DNA of 36,546 nt, taken from assembly GCA_013043165.1 (NCBI GenBank), contig JABDOQ010000107.1, positions 1-36,546 on the forward strand. The letters run 5' to 3'. The position numbers and the translations under genes were made by a program. Positions 30,132 through 36,546 of this stretch are shown piece after piece (the first letter of the stretch is position 1; every line of letters begins with the position of its first letter). The DNA comes from Woeseiaceae bacterium (GTDB taxonomy: Bacteria > Pseudomonadota > Gammaproteobacteria > Steroidobacterales > Woeseiaceae). The notes beneath the pieces were generated by a model, which saw only the letters and a list, made by a program, of their open reading frames with translations, was not told the origin of the DNA and made no database searches.

Positions 30132-31283
30132 ATGAGTCAATTCGTGGAGCGCCACGCAGGAGCGCTTCAACTCTTCTTTGTCATCGCTGTAATCGGGATG
30201 GCGCTGCTGCTATCGATTAGCTTGAGGCCCGACACGTCGGGACCGAGCGCGGCTGCCCGTCCGACCAACACTGTCGTTTCGATTGTCACGCCGGTCGCGA
30301 CCCCTTTTCGGCCTTCGGTACGACTGAATGGCGTTGTGCAAGCGCGAACGGTAACGCGAGTAATTCCGCAGGTCACAGGGCGCGTCATCAAAGTCTCTCC
30401 GGCGTTTCGTCCCGGCGCCAGTGTTGCAAGGGGCGAGGTACTCTTTGTAATCGATCCTTCGGACTACGAGTTGGCGATCGAGCGCACGCTCGCTGAAATA
30501 GAGTCGGCACGCAGTGAGCTGACGCGACTCGAAGCAGAGGCCGCGGCAGAGCGCGAAATCTGGCGGGGCCAGTTTCCAAATCGTCAGATTCCGGATCTGA
30601 TCGCCCGAGTACCACAGATCGCCGCAGCAAAAGCCCGGATACACAGCGGCGAAGCCGCGCGACAGGCCGCGGAGCTCGCGCTCAGTCGCACCACCGTGCG
30701 CGCCCCATTCGACGCGCGCGTTCTGGAAACTGAGCTCGACGTTGGCCAGGTCGTGGGCAGCACCGCGGCGCTCGGGTCCATGTTCTCGATCGACAGCCTG
30801 GAAATAGTCGTGCCGGTCTCGGCGGAGCAGCGCGGACTAATCGGCCCGCTCAACGGTCAGCGCGTTTCGATTATGACGCCTGCCGCGAGCGAAGGCGTTG
30901 TCGCAGGAAAACTCGTTCGCGCAGCCGCAGCCCTCGATGAGCGAACGCGCCTTGGCACGCTCTACGTGGCGACCGAGAGTCCCGATTTGTTGACTGTCGG
31001 CGAATTCGTCACGGTCGAGATCAATGGTGAGGACGCAGCCGATTCTTATCGCCTGCCGGCTACCGCATTGACCTCACGCGATCGACTCTGGGTCGTTGAA
31101 GACGGCCGCCTCGCCGGGCGCACGGTCCAAGTATTAGGTCGCGAGGGAGAGATGGCAGTCGTCAGGGTATTCGATGACGCCGACGGCGTCGTCACCGTAC
31201 CGCCGGCAAACGCTCGCGACGGTCTGTCCGTCAGTCCTCGTGGACCCGGCGCGCTCGCTACCGTCGATAACGGCGCAAACTGA
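30132..31283 (+). CDS. RND efflux membrane-fusion (periplasmic adaptor) protein
   Basis: This 383-residue adaptor links an RND pump to an outer-membrane channel. An N-terminal membrane anchor (about 14-30) is followed by the lipoyl-like half V-R-L-N-G-V-V-Q-A-R-T-V-T-R-V-I-P-Q-V-T-G-R-V. G-A-S-V-A-R-G-E-V-L-F-V-I-D-P-S-D-Y, an alpha-helical hairpin (about 118-165) and the second lipoyl half (T-T-V-R-A-P-F-D-A-R-V) come next. A beta-barrel and membrane-proximal domain complete it. Its stop is seven bases before the pump ATG, so the two form an operon. No TolC-type gene or regulator lies in the window, so the third component must be elsewhere. The substrate is unknown. Confidence 0.9.
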   Translation: MSQFVERHAGALQLFFVIAVIGMALLLSISLRPDTSGPSAAARPTNTVVSIVTPVATPFRPSVRLNGVVQARTVTRVIPQVTGRVIKVSPAFRPGASVARGEVLFVIDPSDYELAIERTLAEIESARSELTRLEAEAAAEREIWRGQFPNRQIPDLIARVPQIAAAKARIHSGEAARQAAELALSRTTVRAPFDARVLETELDVGQVVGSTAALGSMFSIDSLEIVVPVSAEQRGLIGPLNGQRVSIMTPAASEGVVAGKLVRAAAALDERTRLGTLYVATESPDLLTVGEFVTVEINGEDAADSYRLPATALTSRDRLWVVEDGRLAGRTVQVLGREGEMAVVRVFDDADGVVTVPPANARDGLSVSPRGPGALATVDNGAN

Positions 31284-31290
31284 AGCCACC

Positions 31291-34200
31291 ATGACCGGAC
31301 CGCATCGCGAAATGAGCCGTGGCCTCATCCTCAGGTTTATCCAGAACCCCGTGGCGGCAAACCTGTTGATGGTGGTCCTGCTCGTTGGCGGCGCGATCTC
31401 TGCCTCTCGCCTGCAGTCGCAGGTGTTCCCGACGATTTCCCCGGGCACGGTTACGGTGACAGTGCCGTTTCCTGGCGCCACACCGGCCGAGGTTGAGGAA
31501 AGTATCACGCGTCGTGTAGAGGAAGCCGTGCTCGGTATCGATGGCGTGAAGCGCGTTAACTCAACCGCGTCTGAAAACGTCGGCACAGTCGTCATTGAGA
31601 CCAACGATTTCGCGGATCGCCAGCTTGTGAAGGACGATGTCGAATCGGCGGTCGATCGGCTCAGCGACTTCCCGCCCGAGAACGCCGAAAAACCGGTCGT
31701 TGTTGCGCCCAAACCAACCGGTGGCGTCGTTACGCTGGCAGTGGTTGGCGATGTAGGGCCGCTCGCACTGCGTCGCGCCGCCGAGGAGATCGAACGCGAT
31801 CTCCTGACGCAGCCCGGCGTGTCGCTCGTGTCACTGAGCGGCGATCGCGATTACGAAATCTCGATCGAGGTCAGTGAAGCCACGCTCCGCCGCTACGACA
31901 TGACTTTCGGTGACGTCGCCGCTGCTGTGCGACAGTCTTCGCTCGACCTTGCCGGCGGCTCGATCGCGTCCGATTCGGGCGAGGTTCTGCTGCGCACCAA
32001 CAAGAAGCGGCAAACGGGTGCTGCGTTCGAAACGATAATCGTGCGTACTCTGCCGGATGGTTCGGTAATTACGCTGGCGGACGTCGCGGAGGTACGTGAT
32101 GGTTTCGTGCGAGAGCAGCTTATAAACCTGTATAACGGCCGCCCTGCGGTGTTTGTCGACGTCAAACGTGCTGAAGCCGAAGACGTACTTGAGGTTAAGG
32201 CAGCCGTCGATGTTTTCCTCGCCGGTTACACGCCACCGCCTGGCATCGACCTTGTCGAGTTCCGTGACGAAACCAGGCTGCTTCGCGAGCGCGTCAACCT
32301 GCTGCTTAGGAATGGTTTGTTCGGGTTTGCGCTGGTGTTCACTTTTCTTGTGCTCATGCTCGACCTCAAGCTCGCAGTCTGGGTGAGCACCGGCATTGCG
32401 ACCGCGTTCATGGGAGGATTCCTGCTGTTTGGTGCACTCGGCGTAACCATCACGATGATTTCGTTGTTTGGTCTGATCATCGTGCTCGGTCTCGTGGTCG
32501 ATGATGCCATCGTTATAGGCGAGAATATTGACTCGGAACGTCAGCATGGCTGGAGCGGCGAAATAGCCGCCAATCGCGGCGCGCATGGCGTCATGGCTCC
32601 CGTCATTGTCGGTGTACTGACGTCTGTAGCTGCGTTTGCGCCACTGCTCGTGACGGGCGGCACCTTCGGCGACGTAACACGTGCCATTCCGCTGGTCGTT
32701 ATCAGCGTGCTGCTCATGTCGATGATCGAAGCTTTCTGCATACTGCCATCACATCTTAGCCACGGTGGCACCTGGTCCCGCGGTCTGATCGCAACGATCC
32801 AGCAACGTGTCGCCGCTACTGTCGCCAGAATCCGTGACAACCTGGTCGAGCCCGGGGTCGCGTTCGCTGCGCGCTGGCGCTACGCAACCGTCGCTATTGC
32901 CATCGCGTTTTTTATTCTCTGCATCAGCCTGGTGCAAAACGGCCAGGTACGCTTTATTTTCTTTCCGCAGATCGAAGGCAATAACATTTCGGCATCGGTG
33001 ACGATGCCTGAAGGTACGCCATTCGAGCGCACCGATGCCGCCGTGCGGCGTATCACTGCGGCCGCTGCCGAGGTTGCAGAAGCGGTGCGCCAGGAGAGCG
33101 GCGAAGAAATTTTCGTATCGATAACATCGACGAGCGGCGGCAACGCGGCGCAGGGCGTTGGGCCCGGCGCTCAAAGCGGGTTCGGAACATCCGAAAATAT
33201 CGGCCAGGTCCGCATCGAGCTGACGCCATTCGGCCAACGGCGCATGCCCGCGGCCGAAATCGAGCGCCGCTGGCGTACAGCAGTCGGTGATATCGAGGGC
33301 GCCGAACGCGTGACCGTTTCCTCGACCATCACACGCTTTGGTGACGACGTTGATTTCGAGCTCGCGCATCAGGACGAGGCCCAGCTCATCGCGGCCGCCG
33401 AAAGTATGAAAGTGCGTCTGCGGCAGATTGACGGTGTGAACGAGATCGAGGATAGTTTCGATCTGGGCAAGCGGCAGCTTGTATTCGAGCTGACGCCGGC
33501 CGGCAGCGCGGCTGGTCTGCGTCCGGCCGATGTTGCCGTCCAGGTGCGCCAGGGATTTTTCGGTGAGGAGGTGCAGCGCATCCAGCGTGGCCGCGAGGAA
33601 ATCCGTGTCTATGTGCGGTATCCGGAGTCGACGCGTGCCAACCTCGAGTCGCTCGACGATTTTCGCGTGCGCTTGCCAAACGGTGATCGTGCACCGTTGC
33701 TAACCGTCGCGAGCGTTGAAGAGAGTCGCGCTTACTCGTCGATTGAGCGCATCGACGGACGACGCGTCGTCTCGGTGAGCGCGAACGTCGATGAAGCGGC
33801 CTCGACACCCAACATTGCCAATGCGGAAATTTTGGCATCGGTGATGCCTGAGCTCGAGCGGAATTTTCCCGGTCTGCGTTGGGTGCAAGCCGGGTCGACT
33901 CGCGAGCAGAATGAAGATCTCGCCGACATCGGCAGCGCGTTTGTCATTGTGTTGTTAATCATCTACGCAATGATTGCCACGCAGCTCCGCTCTTACCTGC
34001 AGCCTGTTGCGATTCTCGTCTCGATTCCGCTCGGCGTGGCAGGCGCAATCCTTGGCCACCTGGTACTCGGCTTTCCGTTATCGTTTATCTCGATCTTCGG
34101 CATCGTTGCTCTCGCAGGCGTCGCCGTGAACGCCTCGGTCGTGCTTGTGGATTTGTACAATCGGCGCCGCAGAGAGGGCCTTGAGCCTATCGAGGCCGCA

Positions 34201-34455
34201 GCCTCTGCGGCGGCGCGACGATTCCGCCCGATTGTGCTCACAACGCTGACGACCGCTATGGGCCTCACACCGCTGTTGTTTGAGAAGAGCCCGCAGGCGC
34301 AGTTCCTGATACCGATGGGGGTCAGCCTGGGCTTCGGCATCCTGGTGTCGGGCTTTATGGTGCTCTTCGTCACGCCTTCCGTGGCTGTGATCATCGAGGA
34401 TCTGCGCGGCACGCGCGCTGCTGAAGAACTTGCCGCCGAGTCCGTTCCCGGCTAG
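31291..34455 (+). CDS. RND efflux pump, AcrB/HAE1-like inner-membrane transporter
   Basis: This proton-driven inner-membrane pump has 1054 residues, the standard size. The N-terminus N-P-V-A-A-N-L-L-M-V-V-L-L forms TM1, and the porter domains start with V-T-V-T-V-P-F-P-G-A-T-P-A-E-V-E. The TM4 sequence G-L-V-V-D-D-A-I-V-I-G-E-N-I carries the two adjacent Asp residues of the proton relay, and the second repeat half is present (I-F-G-I-V-A-L-A-G-V-A-V-N-A-S-V-V-L-V-D). The group without a long P-x-x-x-x-x tail matches divergent, less studied HAE-type pumps rather than AcrB itself. ATG 31291 was taken as the start; ATG 31312 is the alternative. Its stop overlaps the stop of the convergent 71-residue gene by four bases. 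Confidence 0.93.
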   Translation: MTGPHREMSRGLILRFIQNPVAANLLMVVLLVGGAISASRLQSQVFPTISPGTVTVTVPFPGATPAEVEESITRRVEEAVLGIDGVKRVNSTASENVGTVVIETNDFADRQLVKDDVESAVDRLSDFPPENAEKPVVVAPKPTGGVVTLAVVGDVGPLALRRAAEEIERDLLTQPGVSLVSLSGDRDYEISIEVSEATLRRYDMTFGDVAAAVRQSSLDLAGGSIASDSGEVLLRTNKKRQTGAAFETIIVRTLPDGSVITLADVAEVRDGFVREQLINLYNGRPAVFVDVKRAEAEDVLEVKAAVDVFLAGYTPPPGIDLVEFRDETRLLRERVNLLLRNGLFGFALVFTFLVLMLDLKLAVWVSTGIATAFMGGFLLFGALGVTITMISLFGLIIVLGLVVDDAIVIGENIDSERQHGWSGEIAANRGAHGVMAPVIVGVLTSVAAFAPLLVTGGTFGDVTRAIPLVVISVLLMSMIEAFCILPSHLSHGGTWSRGLIATIQQRVAATVARIRDNLVEPGVAFAARWRYATVAIAIAFFILCISLVQNGQVRFIFFPQIEGNNISASVTMPEGTPFERTDAAVRRITAAAAEVAEAVRQESGEEIFVSITSTSGGNAAQGVGPGAQSGFGTSENIGQVRIELTPFGQRRMPAAEIERRWRTAVGDIEGAERVTVSSTITRFGDDVDFELAHQDEAQLIAAAESMKVRLRQIDGVNEIEDSFDLGKRQLVFELTPAGSAAGLRPADVAVQVRQGFFGEEVQRIQRGREEIRVYVRYPESTRANLESLDDFRVRLPNGDRAPLLTVASVEESRAYSSIERIDGRRVVSVSANVDEAASTPNIANAEILASVMPELERNFPGLRWVQAGSTREQNEDLADIGSAFVIVLLIIYAMIATQLRSYLQPVAILVSIPLGVAGAILGHLVLGFPLSFISIFGIVALAGVAVNASVVLVDLYNRRRREGLEPIEAAASAAARRFRPIVLTTLTTAMGLTPLLFEKSPQAQFLIPMGVSLGFGILVSGFMVLFVTPSVAVIIEDLRGTRAAEELAAESVPG

Positions 34456-34667
34456 TCGTCAAATTTCTTTTTCAGAGCATCAGCCAGAAACTGCCCGGTG
34501 CTGTTATACGGATCGCAGTCTTCACCATAGGACTCGTCGATCTGCAACGACGTTACATCGATCGTCTCGATAACAGGCTGTTTGCGATCGCGAAGTTTTT
34601 CAATTTCCGCCCGGGTCTTCGCCAGTCGTGCGTGCGCGTGATGCGTCGCTTTGTGTTCGCTTGACAT
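34452..34667 (-). CDS. Small charged protein of 71 residues
   Basis: This small cytosolic protein has an N-terminal half rich in His, Lys and Arg, predicted to be one long helix (H-A-R-L-A-K-T-R-A-E-I-E-K-L-R-D-R-K). The C-terminal half is acidic and holds D-E-S-Y-G-E-D-C-D-P-Y-N-S-T-G-Q-F. There is no signal peptide or membrane segment and only one Cys. I do not recognise a family. A weak purine-rich site (AGGTGGG) lies about 12 bases before the ATG. The gene is convergent with the RND pump gene, with four bases of overlap. Confidence 0.55.
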   Translation of the reverse strand: MSSEHKATHHAHARLAKTRAEIEKLRDRKQPVIETIDVTSLQIDESYGEDCDPYNSTGQFLADALKKKFDD

Positions 34668-34906
34668 AATACTGATTCACCCACCTTTTACTACTATGTC
34701 ATCGTATGCCCGAATACTGCCGCTGGGAATGTTCCTCGTCGGACCACAGCTACCGTCTGTCAGGTTATCGCCTGCAATCGCCGCAAATCGACCGCCTGCC
34801 GCGAAATCAACAATGTGACGCCGTTCCGCTTGGCACCAAGACCCGGCTCAGCGTTTTTCATACGTGCTGCTGCTAGTGTTGCAGTTCACAACGGAGGAAC
34901 TGAGCG

Positions 34907-35236
34907 ATGGGCTTACTGGCCAAACTCAACGGAAATCCCAGGACTGCTACAAAAACCACGAAGATCAAATACCGCGGTGTCCAGGTTGTCGTAGACAAAA
35001 ATGATTGTTGCCAGGCTGCGCTGCCCATTGCGGACAAGCGATTCCTCATCGAACAAATACCGAAGCTACCGCTGGCCGACTGCGATGCGGCGCGGTGCAA
35101 CTGCGCCTACGAGCGCTTTGATGACCGGCGAGCTGATTTCAGACGGGCATCGGACGTCGCATTTGACATGGCCAGCCAGCTTCACGACGACGACAGTCGG
35201 TCGAGCACATCATCCGGGCGGCGCGGCAGCGACTGA
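34907..35236 (+). CDS. Small five-cysteine protein of unknown function
   Basis: This 109-residue protein has a strong GGAGG site ten bases before its ATG. After a basic N-terminus a beta run (K-Y-R-G-V-Q-V-V-V-D) leads to C-C (34, 35). A second cluster C-D-A-A-R-C-N-C (59, 64, 66) follows. The pattern could hold a metal or an iron-sulphur centre, but five Cys without a fixed spacing is not diagnostic. The second half contains Y-E-R-F-D-D-R-R-A-D-F-R-R-A-S-D-V-A-F-D, an Asp/Arg-rich helix that looks conserved, then a low-complexity Ser/Arg/Gly/Asp tail. No signal peptide is seen. The tail overlaps the convergent EcsC gene by 27 bases. Confidence 0.65.
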   Translation: MGLLAKLNGNPRTATKTTKIKYRGVQVVVDKNDCCQAALPIADKRFLIEQIPKLPLADCDAARCNCAYERFDDRRADFRRASDVAFDMASQLHDDDSRSSTSSGRRGSD

Positions 35237-36031
35237 CTTTTGCTGCAGATAGGCTTCCCGGACAACCTCCGCTCCGTACCTGCGTTCCAGCGATCGAATT
35301 GCGAAGTGTCCGCGTGCCATATCCTGGAAGTGAGAGATGAATATCGTGTTCACGAGTCCGCCACCGATTGCCCCAATGACAGGAATCGTCTGTGCCATTG
35401 CTTTTTGCGTGACAACAACGCCGAACCGACTGGCCAGAGCTGAAATCAGGCGCACCAGTGCCGGTGCGCTTTTACTGCCCATGCCGTGGGCCACAACGTA
35501 CTGCAGCGCGTCGGTCACCGCCTTACTCATGGCGACACGTACGCCATAGTAGGACGTCTCGGCGGCGTCATCTTTATCCGACGTGCGACTCCCCATCGCG
35601 AAGACCTGCATGCAATTCATGATGGTTTCCGGATCCTGTGGTGATTCCCCTTCCGCGCGCGCAATGTCGGCGATCGATCGAAACATGATGCCGGTCGTCA
35701 GCGGCAGTTCGACAATCAGCGTCTCGAGGCCAAAAAAGCCGGCGACGGCGCCCGTGGTCATCGCGGCGGCCGTGTGTAATCGGGGACTTGCGGGTGCCTG
35801 CTCCTCGGTTTTGATGCTGCGCATGGAACTCTGCAGTACAAACTCGATCGCCCTGTGAGTCGATTTGCTGACGGCTTCGACGATCACATCGGGCGCCCGC
35901 TTGCCGAGTTCCCGCGTCACGGCCTCCACGGGCATGCCGACCGCAGAGCTGATCCGTATTGCCAGCGACGGATTCTCAAGCGTCGCGTAGGCATCTTTGA
36001 GCGTCGCCAGCTCGCTTTTGGTCAGCTCCAT
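35210..36031 (-). CDS. EcsC-family protein
   Basis: This 273-residue protein resembles the EcsC family (third protein of the Bacillus ecs ABC operon, also found alone in proteobacteria), whose biochemical role is unknown. Family-like features are a hydrophobic central part with T-A-A-A-M-T-T-G-A-V-A-G-F-F-G-L-E-T and L-P-L-T-T-G-I-M-F-R-S-I-A-D-I-A-R-A-E-G (about 115-145). A C-terminal glycine-rich membrane-like segment I-P-V-I-G-A-I-G-G-G-L-V-N-T-I-F follows. It then ends in H-F-x-x-M-A-R-G-H-F. The ATG follows AAGGAC closely. No ABC genes are adjacent. Membrane association is inferred from hydrophobicity. Confidence 0.82.
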   Translation of the reverse strand: MELTKSELATLKDAYATLENPSLAIRISSAVGMPVEAVTRELGKRAPDVIVEAVSKSTHRAIEFVLQSSMRSIKTEEQAPASPRLHTAAAMTTGAVAGFFGLETLIVELPLTTGIMFRSIADIARAEGESPQDPETIMNCMQVFAMGSRTSDKDDAAETSYYGVRVAMSKAVTDALQYVVAHGMGSKSAPALVRLISALASRFGVVVTQKAMAQTIPVIGAIGGGLVNTIFISHFQDMARGHFAIRSLERRYGAEVVREAYLQQKSVAAAPPG

Positions 36032-36343
36032 GAGTCCTTAAATGAGTGCGGATCAGCGAGGCATTATGACTTCGCTTGTCGCGATAACCAATGAAAATTC
36101 CTGCGGCACTGAGTCCGCGGCGCTGCAGACCGGCAGCGTTACTTTTTTCTTGTCCAATCGAACACTTTAATTGCCCTAAAGTCGTTTTCTGGCCAATTAT
36201 CGAATATGGGATTCCTGGCCCAAATGTATGACTGACGTGGCTTCCAGCCCGATTGGCCCTTCTAAACTGTTAACTTGGACAACAAAAGCAGGTGGCGACG
36301 TTTTGTAAGATACGACACCTGTTCAACAGATCCAATATCTGAC
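36032..36343. other. Intergenic region upstream of the secreted repeat protein
   Basis: No gene-like frame was found in this stretch between the divergent EcsC and secreted-protein genes. It contains AT-rich patches around 36160-36210 and 36295-36315 that could hold promoters. No convincing pair of hexamers with normal spacing was found, and no long inverted repeat was seen. Confidence 0.35.
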
Positions 36344-36546
36344 ATGAAACGCAAATTGACAGCGCTATCTATCGGCCTGGTCGGACTCGGGACTGCGCCG
36401 CTGTGCATCGCAGAAGGGACCATCGCCGGCACCGATATCGATAATACGGCCGCCGTCAGCTATGAGGTCGGCGGCACGCCGCAAACGACGAACTCCAACA
36501 CGGTCACGTTGACCGTGGCAGAGGTACTGGATGTCGATGTCACGCT
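36344..36546 (+). CDS. Partial secreted DUF11-like surface protein (5' end only)
   Basis: The gene runs off the right edge, so only about 67 codons are visible. A signal peptide (M-K-R-K-L-T-A-L-S-I-G-L-V-G-L-G-T-A-P-L-C-I-A) is followed by G-T-I-A-G-T-D-I-D-N-T-A-A-V-S-Y-E-V-G-G. T-P-Q-T-T-N-S-N-T-V-T-L-T-V-A-E-V-L-D-V-D-V-T comes next. This alternation of G-T-x-I-x-N-T-A-x-V-x-Y and S-N-T-V-x-x-x-V is typical of DUF11/conserved-repeat surface proteins made of many Ig-like beta domains. The full protein is likely much longer. No clear Shine-Dalgarno was seen. Confidence 0.65.
   Translation, partial: MKRKLTALSIGLVGLGTAPLCIAEGTIAGTDIDNTAAVSYEVGGTPQTTNSNTVTLTVAEVLDVDVT

Noticed and set aside
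31831-32586. Minus-strand frame of 251 codons inside the RND pump gene
   Set aside because: It is antisense to the porter domain and TM2-TM4, with no start signal or motif.
34706-34876. Short plus-strand frame (56 codons) starting M-P-E-Y-C-R-W-E-C and ending C-C-C
   Set aside because: The cysteines are eye-catching, but there is no Shine-Dalgarno and no sign of a fold. It lies in the spacer just before a well-supported gene.
1-36546. Search for CRISPR arrays, tRNA, rRNA, integrase or transposase genes and att-like sites
   Set aside because: No regularly spaced repeats, cloverleaf, ribosomal sequence or recombinase motif was recognised on either strand.

Overview
The window looks like chromosomal DNA of a moderately high-GC gammaproteobacterium. 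HemG, a two-step PlsB acyltransferase, a CorA channel, the ydbH-ynbE-ydbL trio and an LdtD/MepK pair all point there. A lineage such as the Woeseiaceae or a relative is only a guess. No rRNA, tRNA, CRISPR array, insertion sequence or prophage gene was found. Densely packed core-like genes follow a looser, accessory-looking left end.

Layout. (1) About 1-4010: accessory region with a lipoprotein alpha/beta hydrolase, a 52-residue membrane peptide, a secreted repeat protein with a six-cysteine tail, an AEC permease and a 66-residue protein, separated by degenerate dispersed repeats. (2) 4240-5438: an orphan family-3 solute-binding protein overlapping a small secreted protein with a TonB-box-like segment. 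(3) 5519-10727: hemG, divergent from an atypical long pyruvate kinase, whose stop codon directly abuts that of pyruvate phosphate dikinase. (4) 10848-17278: an NhaC-type antiporter, then an envelope block: LdtD-like L,D-transpeptidase, divergent MepK-like endopeptidase, then ydbH-ynbE-ydbL. (5) 17285-19911: corA, divergent from a PurD-like ATP-grasp enzyme. (6) 19985-27657: a neutral-lipid cluster: HAD-PlsC fusion, PlsB and WS/DGAT on the plus strand, facing an alpha/beta hydrolase and a DUF3336-patatin lipase on the minus strand. (7) 27878-36031: a small unknown protein, a GAF plus degenerate GGDEF protein, a LEA-like lipoprotein, an RND efflux pair, two small unknown proteins and an EcsC protein. 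(8) 36344-end: the start of a secreted DUF11-like repeat protein.

How the genes work together. The strongest system is the storage-lipid module. PlsB and PlsC would make phosphatidate, the HAD domain may remove a phosphate, and the WS/DGAT would esterify diacylglycerol or alcohols. The two facing lipases could remobilise the product. The order recalls mycobacterial Rv2482c-Rv2485c (plsB2, plsC, WS/DGAT, lipQ), with a patatin lipase added. The pyruvate kinase/PPDK pair forms a PEP-pyruvate node, and the envelope block combines 3-3 crosslink formation and cleavage with an AsmA-like lipid-transport bridge. Convergent genes are separated by almost nothing or overlap, so transcription is probably not insulated by classical hairpin terminators. 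All assignments come from reading motifs in the sequence; no database search was run.
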